This document shows, piece by piece, positions 1 to 12,600 of a DNA stretch of 64,000 bases; position 1 is the first letter of the stretch, and each line of letters starts with the position of its first letter. The translations under genes and the position numbers were made by a program. The notes under the pieces were generated by a model. That model worked only from the letters and a program-made list of their open reading frames with translations, was not told the DNA's origin and did no database searches. Source of the DNA: Neelides folsomi (lineage: Eukaryota; Arthropoda; Collembola; Neelipleona; Neelidae); assembly GCA_034687125.1 (NCBI GenBank), contig JAQGBZ010000150.1, positions 81,728 to 145,727 of the forward strand, written 5' to 3'.

Positions 1-3000
1 TAACAAATTATCTTCCCCACATGCACATAAGAATGAAGGACTTCCTGAAACAACCCATGAAGTTGAACGAGCAAATTCCACAATTACAGCTAATTAGGGC
101 AGAGAGAAGAAAGTTATAGGAGTGGGAAAATGCCAAGGGTAAACCAAAAGAGGAAATTCCTTATTCATGACATGGAATGCATAATCATAGGTTCTTATTC
201 TTTTCATACTCAAACTTTTAATTTACCAGAAAAAAGTTAATTTTGATCGATTTGACAAAAAATATTTTTTAACTTATGGCTCTTTTCCAAGTTGCAGCTT
301 ATTGAATTCATTTTATGCACACATGTTTTAATGTCAAAGAAGTCAAACCCTCAAATAGTTTTTCATAATGCCACATCCATCTAAACATTCTTCATGCTGA
401 GAATTTGAATGGGAGAAGAAAGCTTTGACTCTTTTCTTCCACTCCAAATCAGGAGTGGTTTATTCCCTTGATAGATTATATTTATTCAAAATTTATTATA
501 ATCTTTTGTCCGACCATTATTGACCTCTTTTTTAATATCAAAAAATTATAAAACCACAAAAGAAGAAGTGGTTCATATACTTTTAGAATATCATAACAAA
601 GCTTTGAAAACCCACAGAAAATGTATACAAACATGAATGACGAATAATGTTAATAGTAATCGATTTTGACTTTCAAACATTTTGTTTTCAAGTTTCCTCT
701 TTTCATCGCCATTATGGAAAAGATTTATTTGTGATCTCAGAGAAAGGAAGTTAGGAGTTGGGGGAGAATCTCTCGAGATCCATATTTTTCTCTTTAGACC
801 TCTTCAACCTTAAAAATGAGCTCACGTATGACAAGTCACGCGCTGGAGATTGCACGCGGAACATCCGCTCCTTTCGTCTCCGCCTCCCTAAGAAACTTTC
901 CTCTTGTAATTATTAAACCCCGACTTCCCATTAGTTTAATAGGGAACTTTCCCCTGAAACCTGCAATCTAATCCTCTCAACTTTATTATTATTACACTAC
1001 TACCCCTCCAGCCATTATCCAAAACTAAAGGGAGTTCTTAAGGAGGAAACTGACCAGGGAGAAACTTAAAACCCACGGCCTCTGTCTGTTTCCTAAATAC
1101 GTTCATTAAGGGCTCAAATTATTCAACATACTTTCCCCTCTCCTCTTAACGTTTCTAGATTTAAAAAAAGGCTCAGATTTTAAATCCTTCCTTGGGTCCA
1201 TTGAAGTAAAGTGGATGAGGAGAATGGAGGAATTTGGGCTTAGAGTAGAGATTAGGATCGATGAGGCTGGAGAGTAAATTTCCGCCAAATCCAGTTGTGT
1301 TCCTTTCCAGCAATTCCTCCTCGTACTGCCTTACTTAAAACGCTTAAAATTCAAGTGTCTCAACGAAAAATTCCTAAATCCAGAACTCCTCAATCACCCA
1401 AGCTCAACAAGAGATCTGGGAAATGAAGGACCAAGTTGGAAAATGCTGAATGAAGAACTCATTCACTCTTCCACGACGTTTAAGGACTTTCTCTATTAAG
1501 AATATGACAATGATAAAATGATAATTAATGATATTTTTCTGCTAAAGTGATCATTACACAGTCTTTCAGACGTCTATGTAAGATATAGACGCTATTAGTA
1601 CTATACGTGATTAAAGTGGCATTCTTCCTCGATACTCCAAGCGATATGAGTATACTATGTATTAATGAGCTCGATTAAAATTAATTATGTAAAAGTAGGC
1701 AATTTATTAAAGTTTCAAAATTGAAAGTCAGTCAAAGTTTTTAATAATATTAAAATAAAGAATTTTTTAAGAAGCAGCTATGTCGTACAGTCGTACCATT
1801 TTGGAACTTAAAAGGGAATTTTGCAAATCAAACAAGCTCAAAGTTAGAAAAATAATTAATTATAATTTATAAGTGAATTAAAAATTAATCTTTATGAGTC
1901 TGTCTTTGATGAAAGGAGGAAAAGAAAACATCATTCCTTAAGTATAAAAAAGAACAATTTACAACTTTCTCTTGGAAGATTCACGACTCGCTCGTTGTTT
2001 GCATATTCGTGCTTTTGTCCCATGAGTCTCTCACTTCCCCATTTTTTATTTTTAAAGGAAAAGGAAGTATGCAATATGCAAAGTCCTAGGGATAAGGAAA
2101 TAGGGAGAACACAGAATTACATATTAAATGTCTTTGTTAAGGAATCTATTAGGTTGTAAAGTTCAGCTCCACATAGTAGGATACATATACGACTTTACGT
2201 TCGTTGAATGCTGATACAAGTAGTTATAAGTAAGATAAATAACATAAATACAACATACTTACCTATTTACCTTCTCAAGTTTATACACTTGGCTTTGAGT
2301 AAAAAGAGCTACATTGTGTGAGAAGATTAAGTTGCAACTTCTTCCAAGATTTACTTATATTGTATTTCATATTAGGTACCTACGATTTTATTTAGTCTTT
2401 GATTTTAACTCAAAAGTGACATACGTAAACTATAGGATATAACTAGTGCGATACTAAAATTGTTCGTATCTCGTTTCTAAACTTCTTTTGCGAAACAATA
2501 TTTGTATTTTCACTTTTGTATTTATTATAAACATTCACACTTTAAATAATTAATTGATATTATAATTAATTAAAGATCTAGTATTTTACATTCAGATAAT
2601 TATAATCCCTTAACCATATTTACGTGACCGCTATATTCTCATATAAATAACTCTTTTATTAATCAACAAAATGTTGAAAATTGAACCTAATATGTATAAT
2701 CTTATGCTGTATAAGACAAAAAAGGTTGAGTGTCAAAAGTCACATCAGATTCGATACACTTCTTAAGCCGCGGTCACTAATCGTCAATCGCGAGCGGATT
2801 TTGTCCATTGGAAATTTTTTCCATTCTTTATTTATAACTTTTTTAATAATTCGATTGTTTGATTTGGTTTCACATTGACCTTTGCTTCTATTTGGTACCG
2901 TATTTTTAATAATGGATAGGTTGTCTAATGGATTTATGTCAGAATTGGATGCTGGTAATTCGATATAACATCATAACCAAACTCCATAAATGATTCATAT

Positions 3001-3540
3001 AGTGAAAAAGGCTGCGATTGACGTTTGGCGATATCGACTCAAAAAGTTCATTTAGGCCAACCTTTGACACCTTACCTTTTTTCCCTTAAATTACATGATT
3101 ATCTACTTATTGGGTTCAAATTTCATGAAAATTGGTTGATTAATAATAAAAGTTATTTAAACGAGAAAAGTAGTCCCATAAATATGGTTATTTAACTTCT
3201 GTAAAAAAAATGGATAAGGTTGAGTTGTCTCTAAAATTTATCCAGAATAAAAATTCAATGAAAAATAGAAAGGAAAATTTCACAGAACATAAAGCTATTA
3301 AATATAAGATATTAACGAATTCCAAGGAAGAATTTAGATCCTCAACTTCAAGAAAACTTCAACAATTAAACATTTAATACACAAACTTACATAATCCATC
3401 AATAAGTTATAATTATTTAATTATTACACTATTCAGATTGATGTACTCATTTGGTAACATATAAAATGAAAAATTATTTTAAGTGAAATTAAAATTCCGC
3501 TTTAGAAACGATCAAAATCGAATTAATTTACGAAATAGAT
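1..3540. other. AT-rich non-coding stretch
   Basis: No convincing exon on either strand. The longest open frames are about 60 codons, use AT-rich composition and lack flanking splice signals. A somewhat less AT-rich patch at about 750-1460 resembles the intronic DNA of the genes further right, but no splice-bounded reading frame was found in it. Confidence 0.5.
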
Positions 3541-3724
3541 TATACTCTATTCCATTTGAGAAGATTATTGAGAATTGAATCATGTTACTTGACCGGGCAA
3601 TCTAATGTGATGTCACCCGCAAATAATTTCTACAGGAAATAATATCGGTTTATTTGAATTTCTAATGACTTGTCAAGTAACATGATTCAATTCTCAATAA
3701 TCTCCTTAAATGGAATAGAGTATA
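3541..3724. repeat. Hairpin-forming inverted repeat, 53 bp arms
   Basis: Positions 3541-3593 and 3672-3724 are reverse complements with only a few mismatches, separated by a 78 bp spacer. The arms begin TATACTCTATTCC and end GTTACTTGAC. No coding capacity and no clear target duplication were seen, so this is a miniature foldback or MITE-like relic rather than an assigned transposon family. Confidence 0.75.
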
Positions 3725-6396
3725 GTTTACCCCACCAGAAGCCATACGTAGGTGTAATCTAATGTAATCTTCAAAATGTAAAAAAATCTTTTTGAAATGT
3801 AATGTAATATTAACATCATTATGGCGGTTATACATCCATCCATTCTCCGGGCACTTCAGGTGTGAAAATATGATTACATGTGAAAGTTATGTACCATACC
3901 ATAAGATTCATACAATAGTATATTACGAGTAGGAAGTCACATATTAAGTACTTTATGAACAAAAACCTATGCATTACATTATTGTAAGTTGATGCCAATA
4001 AGACTTTAGATGAATTTATTGTGAGACGTAAAACGATGATAGTCTCATTTTTAACCCCAATCTTAGAGCCAACAAGGGATTTAAGGTGTGAGTGTGATAA
4101 GTTCTTAGGACTTAGAATTTCATCTCTAAAAAGGGTCGAGAGCGTGTGTGAAGTACACATCATATTAAGTCCCAATCTTCCCCATTACTCTCGTGACACT
4201 CGCTTGTAAACATTCTGAGGTTTTCAAACCCATGAGAAAATAATATTTTGACCCTAGAAGTTAAACCATATGAATTTCCCCTTCCTCTCCCCAGTTTCCC
4301 CAATATTTCAAAACGTCAATTGGCAAACCAGTTGTGACTTTATTAAAAGATTATTCCACGCTTCCTCGTGTATTCCCATTCCTCACAGACGGCTGATAAC
4401 ATATCAGATGCGCTCCATTTCCCTCCGTGAAACATCTCACAAAGACAATAAAATGAACTTCAATTTATTCAAGATTGAAATCTTGAAGGCAACAAAGGAA
4501 TTTCATCTGATCACTCTATTAGATTAGATTAATAATAATGCATCTCTTACATGTGGAAATTGAGTATTTTAGTTTGTTAACTTTTACAAAAGCTATATAA
4601 AATCAAGTTAAATGTTAAAATTATTATTATATTTAATAATTAAACTAAAGAGTGCTTATAAAATAATAGAAGGGGATATTCATCTTTCCATTTTAGGAAG
4701 CATTTTAAGTAAAAGCTTTTGTTTTAATCGAACTTGCTAAAGTTTAAACACGTGGTCTTTAAGCCTTCATATTTAGTTAGGTAATGAAACTTGAGACATT
4801 GGAGATTATAAGAGTTTTCCTTTCTAAATCGTTCCAAAATCTTTTCACTCTGAGCTTCAAAAACAATTACATTTTATCGGAAAAGAACAATGAAACTCAA
4901 CCTGGAAATAAAAGTTAGGAAGGAAGTTAATGAGAAGTGTGGAATTTACTTAACCCGCCAGCTCAATTTTATTAATCCCACAAACAAAGCTTCCCGACTC
5001 TTTGTTCTTTTCAATCAAAAAATTCATTTTCACCAAGCTCATCAATACACTTTATAAGAGGAAAATGAGCTTTCAGTCACATTAATTATTTTGTAAAAAA
5101 ATTAAATATAAAAATATTTAAAAATTTATGTAGTTCCCGTTCCTTCTCAGGTCTTGTTAGAATATTTAAATGTTGGTAGTACTATTATTCCTACTATTTA
5201 CTTACCTTCAAGCGTTCAAGTGAATAAATTGTCATATTAAAATATGTATGTACAATATGTAATTTATCCTATGCAACATACAGGTAGTTCTACACTGCAC
5301 TGTCACAAGGAGTTAAACAAGAGAAATGAGAGAAACTTCTTTAAACATGAATTTAAAATTTTCTATTGTTTGTTTGTCAAAACAAAAAGTTTAATCTCTG
5401 GAAATACTGAATCCTGTATTTAAGTAATTAATCCATTGAATTATAAATGGAGTCCTCCCACTTCTCCTGTCGCATTTTTAAATGCTCATCTCTTTGATGG
5501 AATTATAGCAATTCCAAGGGAATTCCATTCCATCACGTGGCATTAAATTAAAGTCTTTGAGAATGGTTCGCATTCAAAACATAATTTGACGGATGGAGGA
5601 GGAAAAGAATGGAAAAATGGTAAGGTCGAAGAAATAATTTTCACTTCGTATCTCCCTCATTTTCCGAAATCCGTCGTTCTCATTTTCTCCTTAATTATAT
5701 TTCTTTCTGAGACATCCGCTACATTTATAATTTTTATAAAGATTCCATTTCCATTTTGAGATGTTTTAAAGATACCTTCCAAAGCACATTCTTATTCAGA
5801 GGAAGAGTCCTTATAAGGAAAATAGGCGCTAAAAATGTAAAATCATTTGTCAAGCCCGTTCTCCTCTTTCGGTCCCAGGTAGTAAATGAAATATTCGATT
5901 AAACGAAATGAGAATTCTGTCTACATAGCATTATTCTCATGTCTCTCATTTTCCTCTTTTTAAGAAGGAGCTTCATATTTAATAGAAGACATTAAAGTCT
6001 CGTACAATTCACAGAATGGTACAGGGATGATAATGAAAAAGTAAAATAATTAACGAGTTTTCTCCCTCTTATTTATCCCAGGCCTTTTTATTTATTCAAA
6101 CTTTCTTTGTCAAAGAAATAGAAACCTACCTACACAGATACTTAGCTTAAAAAACATTCGAGTTTTCCAAAGAAAATATTCCCTTCTTATTAAGCTTTTT
6201 AAATGACAAGTTTTTATCATATAAATGAATCAAATTTTCATTCTTTTATCGACCGTCAACTTAAGCTTATTGTTAGTAGCTTTGTTTTGGTGTTTTAATA
6301 TCTTTAAACATTAACCATATATAATAACATAATATTTACATAGGTAATAGCCCAATTATAATACTCATTTCATTGAATAATACCATACTTATGGTA
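3725..6396. other. AT-rich non-coding stretch
   Basis: Small open frames exist at 3828-4175 (minus) and 4021-4527 (plus). They have no recognisable domain and no consistent splice context. No gene is supported here. Confidence 0.45.
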
Positions 6397-6807
6397 CTTA
6401 TGGACAGGGCCGTAACTCCGCTGAGTCGCACTGATATAAAGATCTCAGAGCCCCCGACGATTTTTCTAAATTGGTGTAAAAATTATAGAGGAACCAAATG
6501 AAAAAAATCAATTTTCAAACTATCTTTTTATATCCATTAATACTGTTTTATTAAAAAAAATTAAACCCTTTATAATCTTATCTATATTACTTCAAAATGT
6601 AAAATAAGCTAGGATATACAAAATAAAAAATAAATTTTTAAAGACAAGGATTTTAGAGGGGGCCTCAGAAAATTATCATTTAAAATAGAATTTTTTATTA
6701 TTTTCAATTTTAAAAATAATTTCTAAACCTAACGGTTGCGTTAGATTTCTGTCTGAATTTTTTAAAAAATTCTCGTGGCCTGATGTGCAATTAAACATGT
6801 AGGTACT

Positions 6808-6957
6808 GTCCGGTTTAGAAAAGCTTTTGACTTCTTTGCCAAAGGCGCAGGATAAAGTAAGTTAACAACTCATATACACACGACAAAACCATTACAATAC
6901 ATCTTACTATATTCTGCGCCTTTTTGCAAAAAAGTCAAAAGCATTTCTAAACTGGAC
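6808..6957. repeat. Inner foldback inside the hAT-type element (pair 1)
   Basis: Arms of about 43 bp at 6808-6850 and 6914-6957 are near-complementary (GTCCGGTTTAGAAAAGC pairs with GCATTTCTAAACTGGAC), with a loop of about 63 bp. Related GTACTGTCC words recur at about 6804 and 7073. Confidence 0.7.
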
Positions 6958-7087
6958 AATATGTATTTGTATTCATTATACACGACCACGACTCTTAAAA
7001 ATAACAGAAAACTTTTCCGGCGAACATTCCCAACAAACGTTTCATGGAAACGGAACATCTCTGTACAGAAGGTACTGTCCCCTTACA

Positions 7088-7319
7088 TACATTTAGATAA
7101 GTACGAACTCTGATGAGAAAAATTTAAATGTTTCTCGATACTTTTTTTTATCAAATTTGAATACTTAGCTTTACCAATTACATTTAAAATTTAATTTCAA
7201 CAAGTAAGGAATAGGATTTTCAATAAAAAATGTTGGTTAATAATACTCTAAGTTGCTCAAAGAGTATCGAGTAACCATTCAATTTTTCTCATCAGCATTC
7301 GCACTTTATCTAATGAGAC
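7088..7319. repeat. Inner foldback inside the hAT-type element (pair 2)
   Basis: Arms of about 60 bp at 7088-7147 and 7258-7319 are imperfect reverse complements. Shared words are TTAGATAA, CTGATGAGAAAAATT and CTCGATACT. This is distinct from pair 1, so the host element contains two separate hairpins. Confidence 0.65.
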
Positions 7320-7416
7320 AGTAGTGAGGATATGGTAATAAAAAATTAAAAATGTAAAATTAAAAACGAAAATATCTCAGGGCCCCAAGCTCAGTAGTTA
7401 CGGCCCTGCTTATGGA

Positions 7417-8126
7417 CTGTGCATGGTTAAAAATGTAAATAATTTTAATATTTAATATTCTTAGAACATATCTTTAATCAATTCTTGGACATGTGACCTT
7501 AAACAGTCAATGGAATTTTCTATTGATGTTTCGGTAAAAATTATTTGTAGTTATTTAAGCAAGTTTCTCCCCATTGTTTTAATACATAATGAAAGAGTGG
7601 ATGAAAAGCGACCGAGCAAACTCTCCATCAACATTCATAAATTTTATAAAATAAAATCAATAAAAGTTTGACAAATGTCGTCGGCTTTCCTTTCTTCATT
7701 TCTCAAGTTGTTTAAAAGGGAGAAAGTTGATGTTGATCCAAATTCTTGGCCCCTTTGTTCAACTTTAGGACGAGAGCCAAAGAGCGCTTTTCCGCTTTAT
7801 CATTTCTCATCTCATTCCATTTACTTCCTCAAGTATTCACATCGAGGATAATAAACTTTTCTTCTTTATTAAATCCACTTTCATGTATTCATAATTGAAT
7901 TGAATTTCAATTCAATACCAAAAACTCTCGTGCCATTTTTACTTTGGCGATTTTAAATCCTTTCAAAATTCATGATTTCGTGAGCTTCAAAAAGAGTTAA
8001 TATTTCATACCTTAATTTTGTTTTTCTTCCTTAAATATATTTATTTACATATTTACATAATAATGGTTCATATTGTTATGCAAATTAATGAATAAATATG
8101 TAAGATAATAACTAATGCACATAATT
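7417..8126. other. AT-rich non-coding spacer
   Basis: No open frame, splice-bounded exon or repeat boundary was recognised between the hAT-type element and the next inverted-repeat pair. Confidence 0.4.
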
Positions 8127-8802
8127 ATATGAAGGCGTGAATGTAATAACCAGTTTAGAAGTTTGTTGATTTTAAAATAACAATATTTTAAACGTCACCG
8201 TTACCTCAGTAAAAATGTTTTATTAACGCAAATTACTTGAATTTTTATTAAATAAATATGATTTAACTGAATATAGATATAATTTTAACGCGCTGAAAAT
8301 AAATTAAAGTGAGAAAAATATCTGTAACTTATAGATTCGCTTAGAATTGTCTTGAATATGGACACAAAAACTGCATAGTTGATTTCAAATTGTGTTTCTT
8401 TTCTTGGTATAATAATAAATAATCTATTCGAAAATATCTTACATATCCAATGAGGTTATAAATTATATAAATATGTATTATTTACAATGGGTCTATTCGA
8501 AAGCATCTTGAGATTGTTTTTGACATCAGTGTACAGTTGAACATTTTTTGTTAATAATTTAACTTTGATTCTTGAGGTTTCTGTAAGATTTAGTTGTCTT
8601 TTTCTTTGATTGCTAAGATTATTTATATTTATAAAAGTAAACTAGTGAATGATAGAGATTGAATTTTTATCGAATTTTAATTTGGGATAAAGAGAAGTTA
8701 CAAAATTATAAAATTAAAATTTTGTAAACTCATTATGGAATATTTCGATAGAAACCATATTCAACATTAGCTAAACTGGTTATTACATTCACGCCTTCAT
8801 AT
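8127..8802. mobile_element. Putative foldback element with 32 bp perfect inverted repeats
   Basis: Positions 8127-8158 and 8771-8802 are perfect reverse complements, with arms beginning ATATGAAGGCGTGAATG. They enclose 612 bp of AT-rich DNA without a coding frame. The word CTATTCGAAA occurs twice inside (about 8422 and 8492). The superfamily is not assigned. A 2 bp TA-type duplication cannot be judged because the repeats end in AT-rich sequence. Confidence 0.65.
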
Positions 8803-11250
8803 GTAAATTTTGTATATTTTTCGATTGATGTACAATTGAAAGTTGCAAAAGAGCAAAAGTGTACTTTGGGAAATTGTCGAAATGTAGAAACTAAACCGTT
8901 AAAAATACCTTGCAATGTACTATATTTAAATATTCACTTTTATACCTTAACAATTGTTGTACAGATGCGTGCATTAGATTGTTTAATATTGTTTATTGTA
9001 TCATTTTATAAACTATGTACTTTATGTAGGATAAGTATCTCGTATAGTATAACTGACTTGAGCTTGAAAATACAATTTAGTTTTCTCTGTTTTCTCCAGA
9101 GCCCTATCAGATTTCTTCAAAAAGCATGTCTGAATGGCTGGTCCTTCATACCGCAGCGGAACAACGTTTATTAAGAAAAAGGAGGAAGGAAAAATCGAAA
9201 GTGCGTAAATTGCCTTATTCTTTAATCAGACCACGTATAAAAGGTTCGATCAAGAAGCTAAAAAGCTTTTTGCTTATTTGAACATAAGCGTTAACGCATT
9301 GTGTACAAAAAGAGTAGAAAGTTTCTTTGATAACTGTATAAATTTTGTATGAACAAGAGATGGACTATATAAAATATTTTTTCCTTTATAAAATAGAGAA
9401 ATATACATAATATAATATGGCATCTATACTGTGACTGTAGTATAAATATGGTATGGTATAGTATGTATAAATTATACCTAAACATCAACTCACAAAATTC
9501 ACATACTCACAGTTTCTCGTCAAATCTTATTTTCTCACTTACTTCACGATCTCAGAAATGGTATAAATTTTTATGAATATTAACTATATTCTACTATAAT
9601 ATGTATGGTACATAGCATTGAATGAAACTTTTTATGCCCCATTTAAGTTTTAATTGATAACATTGACATGTGTTTACTGATAAAGTGTGAAAAATGTTTG
9701 TCTTCTAATTGATTATAGGTTGCAATTAAGTAGTTAAATGGAAAGAATCAATAATGAAGTAGGATATTTTCAGAATAATGGATGTAATAAAGAATCTGCA
9801 CCAGTAGATTTGAATATAATAAAGTTATTAAAAGATCATCAATATTTAAGAAAAAAACATTCTGCATAGTTATATTGGCAATTATTTTTAAAAATTGGAA
9901 GAAAGCAAGAGAGTAATTTAAAATGGCTTTAGGGAAGACAATCAAGTTTGCATTGTAAATTGAAAAGTAAAAGTTACTTAAGGATAACAATGATCCTCCG
10001 GCTAATAAGAATATTAAATTTGGGCCGAGGGATTTAAAAATAAAATGGATTCTTGATGCAAATTCTTTCTAAATTAATAAAACATGGAAGAACAAAAAGA
10101 ATTTTCCTTTTCTCTCTCTAACGTTGTCAACATCCAAGGACCTTAAGTTTAATGTGACACTAGAATTTGAATTTGAAAGTGAGTGGACTCTGCATTTAAA
10201 TGAGATGAGGAGTTCCACAGAACTCTTGAAGGCAATAAAACCGAGTTTATAAGAATCCTTCTATAGAAATTCTAAATATTTTACTTTGGTATTCGAGGAT
10301 CAGAATCAAACCGTCTGCGTCTGTACTCTGTACTATACCATACAACTAATGATAAATAATATAGTAGGTATATAGGTAACTTATGTATACCATAATATAA
10401 TTGGTACCTAAATAGGTAAGGTACATATTTTAACACATGCAATTAAAAGTAGTTTACAGAAATAGTAAATCACATGGGTTGATAGTCAAATAAAACCATC
10501 AACCTCAAATTAGCAAAATGAAGATAAATGTTGTTCAAGAATGCGAAATGGCTGATTATGATTAAAATGTCCTATTCTGATTTTAAATTCTATTTTCCAT
10601 TTATCGCTTCATTAACCAATTTTAAAATGAACAGGAAGGTTACCTACCAATTAAGCATTCATAGAACACTATTCAGATTATTTCAAGGATAACTTACATA
10701 AGCTACAAATACCAATCAGAAGAGAGGTGACAAGAGGTCAGCATTGTTGGAAACAAAGAAATGAAGAAGGAAGGAGGGCGGTTCTCAGCCCTCGGCACCC
10801 ACTTGACACACCAAAGTGTTCCTCACGGCTCGTTAGCCGTTGGAGCTCTCACCTCAACTTGCAACTCATATTTTATATTTAACAATTTATAATTATTATT
10901 TACTCTGTCTGATCATTTAAGTTGATTTATATTTAAGTGATTTATTGAGATTAATAAATTAATCTCAATTTGTTTATTTAACAACTTGTGTGAGTTTATT
11001 ATTCATAGCAAGTTCATTTGCATTTCTTGCTCATTTACTCTTAGCGATCATCTACATCCTACGACAGTTCCTACGACTCTCTCTTCTCAGTTAGGATCTT
11101 TAACCAGTGAGGCTGTTAGGTCCTAACTCATTCATTATTTAAGCAGGTTTCGCCTATAACTCCAAGGGGGTCAAAGGGGAATCTGCTTCATCCATTATAA
11201 TTTTAAAAAGGAACTCGAGTTTTTGAATCCTAACGTTTTTCTTCATCGAT
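8803..11250. other. AT-rich non-coding stretch with one GC-richer block
   Basis: Mostly AT-rich with no supported gene. A GC-richer block at about 10748-10860 starts TGTTGGAAAC and is followed by an AT-rich tail with a polyadenylation-like AATAAA at about 10951. That layout could be an LTR fragment, but no target duplication or primer-binding site was found. Confidence 0.35.
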
Positions 11251-11255
11251 GCATA

Positions 11256-11261
11256 TTTATT
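11256..11261 (-). terminator. Candidate poly(A) signal for the 11.3-14.0 kb gene
   Basis: AATAAA on the minus strand, about 85 bp past the stop codon at 11346-11348. Its placement fits the unspliced end of the last exon. Confidence 0.35.
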
Positions 11262-11345
11262 TACAGTTTGTATTATAATGAATTGTATAGAAAGGTATGA
11301 CTTAGGGATTTGATTAAAAGCAAAATGATGATTTAAATTATTTGA

Positions 11346-12320
11346 TTAAAAGAGGAAAATCTTACTTGTAAACGTTGTCGTGTTTTTACTACTAAGGGCC
11401 AGAGCAGCAGGTTGCTCGTCGGTCCTTGTTGGAGATGATTGGAAGGGAGCGGAAAAGTTGAGTTCTATTCTTTTTACATATTGTTGGAATTCGGAAGTTT
11501 TCATGTTCGATTCTAACGACTGGTTTCCTGAGCCCGGTGGCCCATCGACTCCAATTAAGGAATCAGAGGCGGGTCGGATGGGAAGCGTCCCGGGCGGGAG
11601 TCCCCAAGTCATATTTAGATAAAGGAGAGGAAGAAGAATGAAGGCCCATGTCTCTGAAACAGCAACAAGGGATTTAAAACAAACCTTACGGAAATGTACA
11701 AGTATAATCTGTTGAATTCTGTTCATTCTCAAATTCTGTATTAATAAATTTGGACTTGTATTGATTCGCCCATTCATTAACCTCAATTGTGTTCAAATTC
11801 TTTTGTCCTTTCCTTTCAAAAACTTTATAAAGTTATTCGAAATGTAAATACCATACTGTAGTACAACTCTATGTGCTACAGATACTTACAATTCACAACT
11901 CACATTTAGTAATATTTAAATAATACCATCTTATAAATACCATACTATAATGGTAGGTAGTACTCTAAAGTAGAATTACTATTTTACTATTTATGCATGT
12001 ATGTATACTATTTAGGTATGTAATAAAATACAATTGAACAATATTTGGACAAAAGCATTCATTAAAATGCAATTATAAATGCAAACTTTACCATGTGGAG
12101 TTTCTAATATCGTTATCTAAAATCCATAAATTTAATTTTCTCAGTCTGTTGAACCTTCCACAGTTGAGAATGTGTAAATAGTCCCAATTTAAAAATTTGA
12201 CTGAGGCTTTAATGGAGCAAGAGAAAGGAGTGGTTGAGTGTGAATGGAGGTTCGGGTTGGAGTGTGAACCCAACTAGTGAAAGATAATGATAAAAAAGAA
12301 AACTTGCCCTTACCTTCCAT
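11346..12320 (-). CDS. Small putative secreted protein, unrecognised
   Basis: Two exons join cleanly. The start ATG is the last part of an exon ending at 12314 (ATGGAAG, donor GTAAGG). The next exon begins at 11653 after the acceptor TTGCTGTTTCAG. The joined frame opens MEETWAFILLPLLYLN, a signal-peptide-like hydrophobic start, with an in-frame TGA just upstream. It runs to a stop at 11346 (104 aa). A donor at 11366|11365 (ACAA|GTAAGA) could instead end the exon after 98 codons and splice to an exon I could not find. The mature part is rich in Pro, Ser and Thr, has a VKR dibasic site and two N-x-S/T sites, and has no cysteine. No family recognised. Secretion is inferred; the splice signals are seen. 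Confidence 0.4.
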
Positions 12321-12600
12321 GATAGAAGTTCAGGGGGTGGAGAGGAAATCAAGTTTTCCCATGAAATTCGGAAACCTTTGTTCGAGATGATTGTTTCTTG
12401 GAGTGTACGAGCTCTGGATGAACTCTTTTTTCACTGTCTGCTGGCAGAGCGGGAGGTTGGAGGGGAAATGGAAGGATTAGCAGAAGTCAAGAAGAAACGG
12501 ATCTTCATTTCATCATCATTCTCTTTACGGCTCTCACATTCTCCCTTGGATTCCGATTGGGCCAAGAAGCCAATGGGGTTTCTTCCCTCGACCGACGATA
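12314..12600 (-). other. Second leader exon of the 11.3 kb gene
   Basis: Acceptor TTGTTTTTAAG precedes position 12600 and a strong donor (GAAG|GTAAGG) follows 12314. All three frames contain stops, so apart from the final seven bases it behaves as 5'UTR. One frame carries a short ORF beginning MKIRFFLTS. Transcript evidence would be needed to confirm the exon. Confidence 0.4.

Larger units (their letters stand above)
6397..7416. mobile_element. Non-autonomous hAT-type element with 8 bp target duplication
   Basis: The element occupies 6405-7408 (1,004 bp). Its ends are terminal inverted repeats starting CAGGGCCGTAACT (6405-6417, complement at 7396-7408). Both sides carry the identical octamer CTTATGGA (6397-6404 and 7409-7416), a perfect 8 bp target site duplication. 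The CAG start, the terminal repeat style and the 8 bp duplication are typical of the hAT superfamily. No transposase frame is present, so it is a non-autonomous derivative. The interior holds two further inverted-repeat pairs, suggesting nested insertions or a complex foldback. The intact duplication and near-intact ends suggest a fairly recent insertion. Confidence 0.9.

Noticed and set aside
3828-4175. 115-codon minus-strand frame
   Set aside because: No domain and no splice context; overlapping frame open on the other strand. Treated as non-coding.
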